Assembly (NCBI GenBank): GCA_028456385.1 | Contig: JALNQF010000263.1 | Location: forward strand, 1 to 56,980 | DNA length: 56,980 nt | Source: Ophiosphaerella korrae | Lineage: Eukaryota; Ascomycota; Dothideomycetes; Pleosporales; Phaeosphaeriaceae | Reading direction: 5' to 3' | Part shown: piece by piece, positions 21,569 through 30,907 of the stretch | Numbering within the stretch: position 1 is the first letter of the stretch | Layout of the letters: each line of letters begins with the position of its first letter | The notes under the pieces: model-generated | Databases searched by the model: none | Told to the model about the DNA's origin: nothing | What the model saw: the letters and a program-made list of their open reading frames with translations, nothing else | Program-made: the position numbers and the translations under genes

Positions 21569-24276
21569 TTATATCAAGTCATCCATCTTTGTAACCTGAA
21601 TGTACCTGTCCACAACCTCCCTAGTCCCACCGAAACATGTTTTGCACGATTGGCAAGCCCCATGTATTGATATTGCGGAATTTTCTACTATTTTTCCTGG
21701 CTTGGAGACGACCAAGGGGCTAGGTATACGCAGAACTTCTGGCCGGCGCAAATTAATGTAGTTTATAATCTTTTCCACCTGCTTGACGCCTGCAGCAGAC
21801 GGACTAGTGGGAAACCTCAGACCTACTATGTTCATTTCGCGCGTAATGTGCGAGATGAAGAAAATCTTGCGATTGCGCGATATTGTGTGAGCATATATGT
21901 GCTGGTAGGTGGTCATCAATTGCTCGATTGGATTCTTTCCAAGGGTCGGGTCTTCTAGTGCATCCAGACCTAACGGATTATTCCGAAGAACAACAACCTG
22001 CTGTTGTTCGGCCTTCCGTGCCTCAGCCAGCCGTCGTTCTTCAGCCTGCCGCCGCTGTTCTTCAGCCTGCCGTCGTTGTTCTCCAGCCAGCTGTTGTTCT
22101 TCAGCTAGCTATTGTTCTGCGGCCTAGCTGACATCCCACATCTCAAAATCAAAATCATGCTGAGGGACGACAAAGACCTGGCTTTTGCCTTGCGCGTCCG
22201 TATTCCCAAGCGTTTGGCTATTAGTCACTTCTTTCTAACTTCGGAGACGATTGTTTTCGCGCTATGCAGCTTTGAACTGCTCAACCATGGCTCGGAGTGT
22301 TTTATTTACTCGTGCCAAGCTCGCGACTTTTCTTTCCAGCCGTCGATTTTTACTTTTCAGTCGGTCAATTTCGCCGTTCAATCGGTCAGTTTCGTGGTCT
22401 ATTCATCCTCTTTTCTGTGTATACTCTTCGGGGCTAGGCTCGGCTCTCTTTCTTGTTTCAATCCCTATTGATGGGCTACTATCTTGGGTCGGGATGCTCT
22501 CTTGGGTTGGGATAAGGACGGGTGGACCGAAATCGTCACCCTATGTGCTATTAGCGGGAGGCAACATTATGTGGAGAACACATACCCGAAAGCGAAATGG
22601 GCCAAATATGCATCAGAAAAGATCACGCCTAACAAATTGAAGGTTCACTGCTAGAGAATCTTGAGCTTCATAAATGGTCGAGATGAAGAGAAGGTGCTTG
22701 TCCGTTTTCAGTTCTAGCTTGAGCTCCGGAACCTCCTCCAAGGGGTCCTCTCGGACAAAGCCGGCGAGCACAACACTTCGTATTCGCGCGGCGTTAAAGT
22801 TATTGGTGAGGGGATTGGACCTCCTTAAGTGGTCGAGAGCGAGACTGGAGCGTGAGTCTTGCGCGGCTAGCCGCTCCACCTCCGGGGTACGGAATCCCAG
22901 ATCCCAAGGCGAATCTAGCAAGACGCTGCCATAACACCGGATTTGGACATTTAGACCCTTGACTTCAGGCTTATCCATACCGTTCTCTTTCCGGGGAGTA
23001 AATGTCGTGAGGTCATCGAAGTACCGATCATAGAGTGCCCATAATTGGATGTAAGCCATTTCAGCGGCCTTGGTCTGGTCTGGCTGGGTTCTCAACTCCG
23101 TCCTATGGCTATTAGAATTTTGCACCATAATCTTCTCGGGTAGAAAAAAACACCCAAACAGGCTTCTTCGGTCGTGCCCTTCATCTTACTCCCAATCAAC
23201 CGCTTCAAGATTTCGCATAGCGGCTCCAGGAACTTCAGCGTCTCGAAGAACGTCCACAACGAAGGGATCAAAGAGGAGATGCTTGGGATGTTCGCCAGCA
23301 ACGCTTGCCTAAAACCTTCACCGACCACAGAGGGAAAAATAACGCGGCCCTTTATCAAGGTAAGAATGTAGTCTCTATTAGAAATGGAATGTTTGGAAAA
23401 ACCGCCTCCAATTTCTCCACAGTGATGTTTTCGACGACCGAATATGGTAAGACCGTCTGCCCGCATCTAAGAATGACGTCCCAAATCCTTTCGATATGGT
23501 TTAGGAAACGAATCATCTCCTACCTTGAGTCAGATTCTTTTTCCGTATAGGTTCGCGTTGCCTCACCTCAAAACATTTCAGACTGTGTAGACGATGTAGA
23601 GCACCGAGCTGAATTTTTGCCCACAGACCGGGCATGTCTACTAGAGACCCGAAGGAAGATGCCAGTGGTTGGTTGCTTAGAAGTTGGCGAAGGTCCTTGG
23701 GTTTGGAATTATCGATATACGTCCACCACTGCTTCTCCGAGAGCTGATCGTTCTGTAGACGGTACATGAGTATGTTTCAGAAAATCTCTCCATCAGATGA
23801 GACGGCCTCTGTTCATTCAAGTATGATTCAATTATCCTTAAAAGCACGGGTTTAGGCGTATCTTTACTCAGCAGTTGGATAGTCCACCATTGATCGTTAT
23901 CATTAAGAAAGGCTTTTGCGGCCTCGACTCGATGCAGACTTGATAAGCACACGGCGTTTCGAAGATTGAGAAGTGGTAGTTCTTGCCCTTCGCGTAGGCA
24001 GAGTAGCTCGTTTCGCGACACTTGCGACGTGGTCAACGCATGGTCCAGAGATGCATCGTCGATGACAGCATTGATAAAATTCTCCCCTTGTAGCCTTTGG
24101 CAACTAAGCTTTTCAAATATCTTCTGAAGCCGGCGAACATTCTTTTGCGAGACCTTCCGGTGCTTCTGCTGAACGAGCGGGTGGTCAAATTTCAATGCAT
24201 CAAGCGAGACTCTTGCGACCCCTCGAAAGTATTCGGCTTTGAGTTTCGGTAATTCTTCGTCGTCGAAGCGGGACAT
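21569..24276 (-). pseudogene. DUF3723 protein with C-terminal coiled coil, broken mainly by point mutations
   Basis: The start at 24276 reads MSRFDDEELPKLKAEYFRGV. The DUF3723 signature follows: VRRLQKIFEKLSCQRLQGEN, then VCLSSLHRVEAAKAFL (family LHGQHRVAAAxxFL), DQWWTIQLLS, EKQWWTYI and VDMPGLWAKIQLGALHRLHS, then PSLWTFFETLKFLEPLCEIL. There are frame changes near 23765 and 23500, possibly partly introns. From 23128 to 21569 (520 codons) everything stays in one frame but carries about seven stops: DRLNGEIDRLKSKNRRLERK, an Ala/Glu/Gln/Arg heptad block (AEEQRRQ repeated, about 22030-22110), then a C-terminal region with CQSCKTC. DUF3723 proteins are fungal, have no established function and are often found in variable genomic regions. 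The lack of indels over 1.5 kb together with TAG codons points to RIP. Confidence 0.85.
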
Positions 24277-24299
24277 GGTATTCTACAGCTGGCGAAGGT

Positions 24300-25075
24300 A
24301 CGAATGTGCAGATTAGTTCTGCGTCTACAACACCAGCACTCAGAACACAGAGAATCACATTGCGGCCCTTATCATGGAATACAAGGCACCGCACAAGCTG
24401 CCGCTCGGTTTTATCTATGAGGGTCTGGAGGATCTGGAGCTCGAGGATGTGATCCGGTGTCGCGAAACTGAGACTCCGCAGGACCGCTTTCGCCGACTGA
24501 TTGCTGCCATCATTACACAGGCGTTTCTTATATGATTAATATGGGATTAGGGTACGGTCGTGTGTGCACAGGCGAAGCATTCATCTTCCTACGGGTACCC
24601 GATAATCCTAAGACGGACCAGTACTTCCTGTCCGTTCCGAAGGGTGACGTCGGGGCAACCACAGGATGGGAACTAGATTCGGATAGATTGGATCGCCTGC
24701 GCTTGACAGACGTTAGGCAGATGTTGGCTTTCACCTTACCGCGGAGAACAGGCCATCCGTTGCCCGACAGGTTGACCGCTCAGACCGAGCGATTCGTGAA
24801 TGTGGGGTCTTGCATACTGACCTTATGCCTCGCAACATACTGTGGAATGAGGAGACTGACCAAGCGATTGTGATTGATTTCGAGCGGGCAGAGGTTGTCA
24901 AGTCACGAATTGTATTGGGTGCCATCTCGCCCAACCGAAAGAGGAAAAGGAGATCCATCGTTAACCCAGGAATGGATGGAACCGTGCTTACGCGGGAAAG
25001 ACAACGGGGGGCTACTGAATTGCGAGGATTGACCGAATTTGCATTTTCTCAGCCGTACCACCGGAATTGCCCTTG
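24300..25075 (+). pseudogene. Fungal protein-kinase-like gene with internal deletion
   Basis: The N-terminal part reads EYKAPHKLPLGFIYEGLEDL, RETETPQDRFRRLIAAIITQ, GRVCTGEAFIFLRVPD, YFLSVPKGDVGATTGWE and RLTDVRQMLAFTL. It then jumps, with a frame change, to the C-terminal kinase motifs: CGVLHTDLMPRNILWNEE (catalytic loop, HxDLxPRN form) and VIDFERAEV (metal-binding Asp in the DFG position as DFE). It ends LGAISPNRKRKR. In intact relatives several hundred residues, including the ATP-binding lobe, lie between these halves; here the gap is about 50 codons. The domain type is characteristic of expanded, variable fungal kinase families. It is head-to-head with the DUF3723 relic, about 25 bp away. 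Confidence 0.8.
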
Positions 25076-25493
25076 AGAAACATGCCGTGTTGCAATATCA
25101 GTACGAAGATGATCCACACAATCTCTCCGCGGCTCCGAGGGGCTGTTCCGTAATTATTGCTTGCTCCATCTCCGCTTTGGGTTGGGTACTGGATACGGAT
25201 TCCAGGTCCTGGAGCGGCGTAGCCATGTATGTCCGGGAAAATATCAAGCGTCAGCATTGAATGGCGCTTAGCACAGTGCAGCATTTGAAAGATGGAGAAC
25301 CGTAATGAGACGCACAAAATGTGATATGGTGGTCTTTCGGAGATATCGCATCTAGCTCGGATATCGGACGCTGAGCAATTATCTCATAGAGGCTTTTGGT
25401 ATATGAAGTTCTAATCGTCTCTCGATCGTCTTTTGCAGTGCTTGCTATGAGTCTGGGCTCACCTGCGGCGTGGATGTGTCGAGGGAGCAGCAT
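25040..25493 (-). pseudogene. Unrecognised gene broken by one frameshift
   Basis: The minus strand from 25493 reads DDRETIRTSYTKSLYEIIAQ, RPISELDAISPKDHHITF and CASHYGSPSF. After a one-base shift near 25285 it continues QMLHCAKRHSMLTLDIFPDI, HGYAAPGPGIRIQYPTQ and GTAPRSRGEIVWIIFVL to about 25075, with no further stop before 25012. The pieces clearly belong together. I do not recognise the family. Confidence 0.5.
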
Positions 25494-25620
25494 ACTGTTT
25501 GTTGGCGTTGGTTTTCCGTCGCTTTAGCTTTATGCGGCTTAGTGTTACTGCTTTCTGCATCCTGTCACATCAGTGTACTATTTCCCGATATCAGTCTGCA
25601 GTCGTAGGTCTCGCTAGACC

Positions 25621-25800
25621 GAGCGGGTACGAGGAGGGATGCGCAGGTACGAGCAGAAGCCAATGCGGGGGAAAAAGACCAGTGGCCGTGGAAGGTAGAG
25701 TCCTGGTTGGACATTAGTGGGACCGTTGTGACATGATGGCGGGGGGCTCACAATATGGTTTGTGGCACTTGTTCTGCTTTCCATTTGATTTTTTTTTTTT
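25621..25800 (+). repeat. About 180-bp direct repeat, copy 1
   Basis: Shared with 26087-26278: GAGCGGGTACGAGGAG, GATGCGCAGGTACGAGCAG, AGCCAATGCG, TCCTGGTTGGACAT, GTTGTGACATGATGG, ending in a poly-T run. Copies start 466 bp apart. Confidence 0.75.
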
Positions 25801-26003
25801 GGATTTTTTGGATTTTTTATGACCTTGCCCCTTAACCCAACGATGCGCACATTCGTGCCTCCACCAGCTGTATAACCAGCTCAAATGTTGACGGACTGTT
25901 GTCGGGCTACGAGCCAGGCCGGAGCGTGTGAGCCGAAGCCGAGTCGAAGCCGAGCCGAAGCCGAAGGCCCCGGAGGGCCCTTGGGCAATATATACAGTTT
26001 TAC

Positions 26004-26024
26004 TCCGATAATCAACGTTGTTGA
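26004..26024. repeat. Perfect 9-bp inverted repeat between the two direct copies
   Basis: ATAATCAAC and GTTGATTAT flank the 3-nt loop GTT, in an AT-rich stretch just after a run of GAAGCCGA words. Confidence 0.5.
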
Positions 26025-26086
26025 TTATTCGCACCTTTTTGGTTGTTTGCCGCAGTGGAGTAGAGCTATGTTTTAGCAACTGTGAC

Positions 26087-26278
26087 GAGCGGGTACGAGG
26101 AGAGATGCGCAGGTACGAGGAGAGATGCGCAGGTACGAGCAGAAGCCAATGCGAGGGTCCTGGTTGGACATCAGTGGGACTGTTGTGACATGATGGGGAG
26201 TGGGAGGTGGGCTCACCGTATTGTTTGTAGCACTTGGTCCGCTTTCCGTTTTGGTTTCCCGGGGGGGTTTTTTTTTAG
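26087..26278 (+). repeat. About 190-bp direct repeat, copy 2, with internal 20-bp duplication
   Basis: Second copy of the unit at 25621-25800. It carries an extra tandem copy of the 20-bp word GAGGAGAGATGCGCAGGTAC (26097-26136), which explains most of the length difference. It ends in the same poly-T run. Confidence 0.75.
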
Positions 26279-26289
26279 TAAAATGCCCG

Positions 26290-26751
26290 ACCCGGTGGGG
26301 GAGACGCAGCAACGTCATGCCGGCCTACCTCGCCGTCAGGTCCCAAAATAGGGATACAAGAAGGGGTCCGTGCCGTCGGGTGAGTTGGCGACTTGGATTT
26401 GACCACCGCGGTGGACCCTTCTCGGGACCCTTTTTCGGGGTGCCCTGACGGTTCGGAAGGTGCGGACATGGCTATATCAATGAATATAGGTTAGCCATGA
26501 TCAAAACAACAGTAAAGGTAGACATCTGGGATCAGAAGGGATGATGAAAGCTTACCGTGCTGTTCCCCGCACCACCGGGGAACGGAAGAGTGTTGTGAAG
26601 AAATATTTCATAGCTGCAGCATGTTAACGTGTGGTTAAATTGTCGAACTGCATCAGCCTTCGAGGATGCGAAGGCGAGGATAAGGTGAAGGTGTGAGGGA
26701 AGTGGTGTGATATGGAACCAAGGAATGATGGAAAACAGATGTGCTTAGTGA
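26290..26751. other. No gene seen
   Basis: Short open frames only. The stretch 26340-26460 is GC-rich with TCGGGACCC words. Nothing recognisable. Confidence 0.35.
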
Positions 26752-26925
26752 GATGCTGGAGAGCTGCAATACTAGGACATGAACTCACCGAGTGTTAACA
26801 TAAATATGTTGGAGAAGAAAAAGGGAGAGCAGGCCCGAGATGCTGGAGAGTCGCAATACTAGGACATGAACTCGTCGAATGTTGGTGTGAATGTGTTGGA
26901 GAAGAAAAGAGGAGAGCAGGCCCGA
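26752..26925. repeat. Tandem duplication, 2 x 87 bp
   Basis: The unit starts GATGCTGGAGAG, passes CAATACTAGGACATGAACTC and GTTGGAGAAGAAAA, and ends GAGAGCAGGCCCGA. Copies 26752-26838 and 26839-26925 abut exactly and differ at about ten sites, mostly transitions. Confidence 0.85.
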
Positions 26926-28679
26926 GATACGCGATTATATGCCGTACTGAGACTACCCTGCCACGCCACAAACTTCTATGAATCACTTAGTTACTCCGAT
27001 AAATCTATGGAAGGAGCTAAATCTCTGATAAGTTTGACTGTACGTCAAGGCCGAGGTGGATTCCAGCGCCAGCAGACTTGCTTGGCACCTACGGCGTCCC
27101 TGCCGGCTTCTCTTCACCAAGGCGCCAGCCGCACCCTCCACCAAAACACACACTGCACAGACTTCGTCGTACCCGTACCTTCGCTTCGCCCAAGGGCCTG
27201 ATTGAAACCACTCCTAAGATAAGCATGCCCTTCCTCTGTTGTGTTATTCTTCATAATTTCGTCTACTGCCGAGAGTCCGAAGCCATGAATTTTCTTTTGA
27301 GAGCGTGTGTTTGCTCAACTTGAGGGTGTGAGCGAGTTGGCGATCGCATGGCGGGCATGCATTATATATCATGAACGCTTCCCACGAGGCTGAGACGTCC
27401 TTTACCGGTTGCCTTTCTGCAGACTTATTTGCCTACTTGGACCTTGCCCCTCACCGCCATGTCTTTTCGTACCTCCGAGGCGAAGGTATGTGGCTTAGCC
27501 TTGCTGCTCTCAAGTCTCCCTATTCGATAACTTCTGCGGTGCTAGGACTAAGATACGTGTGAGAACCTCCACCTACGTGTCCGGCGAGGTTGTTGCATTT
27601 ACGATATCGCACTATTCTCCGTTTCTCACGTTTGAGACCTTTGATCCTGATATCCTCGCATACCGACCAAGTAAAAGGAACAACGCATCCTCCTCTTCCA
27701 ATGTGCAATGTGTTGAATCGATCTTTGATACTCGAGGGTTAGCCCCTCAATGTCTGTGGTAACCTCGTTGCAGCAAATATCAAGGGAAGCAAGCCTGTTC
27801 AAATCTTCCTGTTGTTGCTGTCCCTGGTGGAGTCAGGCATAGAGCGAATAACGAGAATTGATATACCTGACCTGCGACACTGAGCAAAGCCCGGAGGGAA
27901 TCAATTCGAGCGCGAAAATCGCCCCTCGTTGGCTCAGTACTATGTAGGAAATCTGAGTCTTAGAGCTCTTCCTATATAGCAGGTATGATTGTCTTGAGTC
28001 GAAGCTAAGCTCGGCAATCAACGGAATGACAGATAAAAACGAAATCACTGAGGCACAGCGTTCTGTCACTGGCTGCGAAATTAGCACTCGGTCGTATAAG
28101 AGATATTCCTTCACATGAGACGCTTTGTGGTTATAATCACGTCATCGTTAAGGAACAGTCAACCCCATGGCCTTGGCATGGCGTAGTGTCAGCTCCACTC
28201 ACAATTCTGCCAGCATGATTGGGATATACAAAATTCTCTAGCTGGAATGTTATGATCTCGCCCAGGTGAATGTTTCCGACAACCCTTATTCAACATTTCA
28301 AAGCGGTGCTCGAACAACTCTAAGAGTATGACGATGCCGCTCCAAGGAGTCCGTCCGCAACAACTCCGCCAGAACTTGCTCACGTAATCAAACCGCACGC
28401 AGCTCACGTCCTCACAGTCATTGGCGAAGGGCCTCCAAGCTGCAACAACACCAGCGACGATGGACCATGCTTGGTCATGGAAATAGAGTCACATCATGGC
28501 CAACAACGTCAGGTAACCACCACCGAAGTGCGAGTTGAGAGGCAGCTTTGACCCTATTCCAACGGGCAACCGTAGAGTTGTCGACTTCGCCCAAAGGAGC
28601 CGACGTTCAAGTAAATTGACGAGACTACTATCAATCCTTGCTCCCACTAGTTAGACTTTAAATAAAGACGACGTTATCA
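26926..28679. other. Long stretch with no supported gene
   Basis: Open frames of 60-93 codons occur on both strands (for example 27371-27562 +, 27559-27762 +, 27833-28114 -, 28189-28407 -). Only the short CCVILHNF (about 27236) hints at a DDE_Tnp_4-type transposase end, which is too little to call. Confidence 0.35.
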
Positions 28680-29030
28680 CTAAGAGAAATCTGAGGGAGG
28701 TGTTCGAACCTGATTACCACATCTAGCCATACAACCTTGCACGTCAACAGCACCATTTGCCGGAATCATCTTCTTGAAATCGTCTATATCGAGTCCATGA
28801 ATTGTGCCTGAAAATCCCAAAGTGGTGTTAACTACTTGCTTGCTGAGGCTGAAGAGAGCCGGTGTTGCTTGCAGAGTACCGGCATTTCCAAAGTTAAAAG
28901 CCGCAATCAAGGTTGCCTTTCCGCATGGGTCGTTGAATTGATAATGCAGACTGCTTGATAGGAATGCCGGTGCTTCAAGCTTGCCCAGTGAGGTTGCAAC
29001 TTCTGGGCTTTGACTAGGCTCAACTACACC
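28680..29030 (-). CDS. Partial unrecognised protein, C-terminal part
   Basis: About 115 codons of protein-like sequence: PAFLSSSLHYQFNDPCGKAT, LIAAFNFGNAGTLQATP, FSLSKQVVNTTLGFSGTIHG and LDIDDFKKMIPANGAVDV, then QGCMARCGNQ near the end. The spaced Cys residues and Asn/Ser/Thr content suggest a secreted or cell-wall-associated protein. The frame stays open upstream to 29555, but that part is translated repeat sequence, so the real 5' end is lost or lies in another exon. It may be a pseudogene. Family unknown. Confidence 0.35.
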   Translation of the reverse strand, partial: GVVEPSQSPEVATSLGKLEAPAFLSSSLHYQFNDPCGKATLIAAFNFGNAGTLQATPALFSLSKQVVNTTLGFSGTIHGLDIDDFKKMIPANGAVDVQGCMARCGNQVRTPPSDFS

Positions 29031-29150
29031 ATTTTCGGGTGGCTGAAGGCGTCGGGCTGAGCTCAAAATCGTCCGAGGTGTGCCACCCGCCAGGGCTCCG
29101 CAAATCCTCCATTCTGAAACGTTTGTGGGGTGCTGAAGGGCGGCGGGCTG

Positions 29151-29253
29151 AGCTCGGGAGCCTACGTGCGGGGGCGAGGTTATAAAGCCCGAGGGCCTGC
29201 GTGCGGGCGAGGTCAGCAAAGCTCGAGAGCCTAAGTGCGGGCGGGGCCAGTCG
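29151..29253. repeat. GC-rich tandem repeat, 3 x 34-35 bp
   Basis: Three units begin AGCTCGGGAGCCTACGTGCG, AGCCCGAGGGCCTGCGTGCG and AGCTCGAGAGCCTAAGTGCG. A related 27-bp pair (GCTGAAGGCGTCGGGCTGAG and GCTGAAGGGCGGCGGGCTGAG) sits just upstream at about 29042 and 29131. Possibly part of a decayed LTR. Confidence 0.75.
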
Positions 29254-29334
29254 GTCGGGGCTGTATATACCCATGAACAATGATACAAATGTAGAACAAG
29301 CTGGGGAAAAATTACACAGCGTTCAACGGTAGCA

Positions 29335-29530
29335 GTGGTCCCGGCAGCGAGCGCGCTCCTCACGCACACCAGACAAGGCTCCATTCGGATCGCGGAGGGG
29401 GAGGGGGAGGGAGAGGAGCGCCGCTCCTTCCCCTTCTTCTTGTGGTGGCAGAGGTGCGGTCGGCGCGGGCAGCGGTGCGGGACCCGTTGCGGTGCTAAGC
29501 TAGACACCAGCACCAGCACGCTGTGGTAGA
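29335..29530 (-). repeat. GC-rich repeat, copy 2 (inverted partner at 20140-20310)
   Basis: The reverse complement shares GCGCCGACC, ACAAGAAG and GGGGAAGGAG with copy 1. It contains a GGGGGA microsatellite (29394-29415). This is low-complexity, Arg/Ser-rich coding-like sequence, probably from an old element. Confidence 0.5.
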
Positions 29531-29637
29531 AACCGCGCACCAGCAGTGCCTGCATCTACTTTCGACAATGGTACTCTTTGCTCGCAAGAAAAATATGTGT
29601 TGCCACAAGCTTGACTGATGTGAGCTTGACTAACCGC

Positions 29638-29683
29638 GAGCTTAATTTATAAAACGTGCCGTTAAAGGCAAACATGATGGGTA
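29638..29683 (+). repeat. 45-bp repeat, copy 2 (direct partner at 20464-20508)
   Basis: GAGCTTAATTTATAAAACG then TGCCGTTAAAGGCAA then TGATGGG. It follows the GC-rich copy 2, as copy 1 follows GC-rich copy 1 (in opposite relative orientation), which suggests parts of one rearranged element. Confidence 0.55.
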
Positions 29684-29887
29684 CCCCGAACCCATTTACC
29701 AGCCCATATATAACCAAGGCGGCCTATCCTGTACGTTAGTTACAAAATCCCGTGAAAACCTTCAACTGGTCAAGCTGTATCACCAGATACGACGGGTTTC
29801 TATTCATTATTTTGCTCAGAGAAGTAGTTAGACGGAACTCGACGGCTACATAGTGCAACGACTGCTTCAGAGATTGGGGCCTAGGGG

Positions 29888-30373
29888 TTACGAGCCAACG
29901 GGTAACCTATTCATAATCGCTTCTTTCAACCTATCGACAGTGTCGACCATATCAAACCCAAATTTGTTGCACACAATCTGCACATTGCCCCTCTTCCAGT
30001 ATCCTTCCGGACAGACAACAATAGCTTTGCCAGGAACGCGTGCACAGACGCCCAACTCGAGCAAACTGACGGGTGCTTGGGTAGCCGGGTGGAAGTAAAC
30101 GACGACAATGTCGGCCTGGTCCTGCTTTTCAAGCTCCCATTCCACCTGCTCGCGATACGGAGCAAAGTTGATGTCCTCGCGCCACGAGCTGTCCCAATCA
30201 GCGCGATACGGATTATAAATCGTGACGGGCGCGTCGGAGAGCGAGGTGGAGAGGGTCTCGCGCCAGTCGGTCGTGTCGACTTTGCTGGTGGTGCCGGCGA
30301 GGAAGACCGACTTGATGCCTCGGGGGACCTCATCTGAAGGCGCGTAGATGATCTGGCTCCGTGGCTGAGCCAT
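29888..30373 (-). CDS. Nucleoside 2-deoxyribosyltransferase-like protein
   Basis: An intact 161-residue frame. The start is ATG at 30373 (MAQPRSQIIYAP); the two codons before it are not ATG starts. It reads IKSVFLAGTTSKVDTTDWRE near residue 20, the glycine-rich start of this fold, then VTIYNPYRADWDSSW, a basic/acidic helix, QADIVVVYFHPATQAPVSLL and ELGVCARVPGKAIVVCPEGY, which holds the ExG active-site-type motif LLELG, and ends WKRGNVQIVCNKFG. This is the pattern of the Nuc_deoxyri_tr2 family, proposed to act on nucleoside N-glycosidic bonds; the fungal substrates are not established. It is single-exon, of normal length and without lesions, so likely functional. Neighbours are repeats and an unrelated frame. 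Confidence 0.85.
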   Translation of the reverse strand: MAQPRSQIIYAPSDEVPRGIKSVFLAGTTSKVDTTDWRETLSTSLSDAPVTIYNPYRADWDSSWREDINFAPYREQVEWELEKQDQADIVVVYFHPATQAPVSLLELGVCARVPGKAIVVCPEGYWKRGNVQIVCNKFGFDMVDTVDRLKEAIMNRLPVGS

Positions 30374-30907
30374 TCTCAACGACGAAAAGGTATTCCTGGG
30401 ACACTGTTTGAAAGAACCGAGTACGGAAAAAGAGGGTAGAGAACATGAGCTCGAGGGATGAGCTACTGTGCTTACGTAGTTTTCTGATGCGTGTTAGGCG
30501 ACTTTGTGAGGCTAAAGCGCGATGCTGAGAGCGGGGTAGGGATGCGACTGATCTCGACCGCGAACTTGAGACGACGGCGTGTGCGCGGTTTCGTGTCTCT
30601 AATTTCTTTGACTAAGCTTTTCGCCTGGCCTTTTACTTGTTTCTCACTCAAACAGTTGAGGCAGAGAATGCTCAAAGCCTTTGACCATTCGTCTCCCTGC
30701 TTGGCCACGACAGCTGCGTGTGAAGATTGCAAGAAAGGTAACATATAGCATGTCATTCTCATAGTCGGCTTTATTCGTGGTCAAATTATGCTTCAAGATA
30801 TCTGCGGTAGGCATCACACCTTCTGAAACAGCGAAGATAGATTCCTAGAGACAACCAGGAACTATAGTAAACGTTAAGTAAAGCCGTCTAGGAGGTATAA
30901 TAAGACA
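30374..30907. other. Intergenic, one unplaced minus-strand frame
   Basis: The start of this stretch is the likely promoter of the deoxyribosyltransferase-like gene. On the minus strand 30472-30762 is open for 96 codons from an ATG, with KSLVKEIRDTKPRTRRRLKF; no known domain. Confidence 0.3.

Noticed and set aside
21883..22131. Plus-strand Pro/Val/Ala repeat protein
   Set aside because: It is the antisense of the AEEQRRQ coiled coil of the DUF3723 relic.
28680..29555. A 291-codon minus-strand open frame as one protein
   Set aside because: Its N-terminal 170 codons are translated GC-rich tandem and dispersed repeats; only the last 115 codons look like protein.
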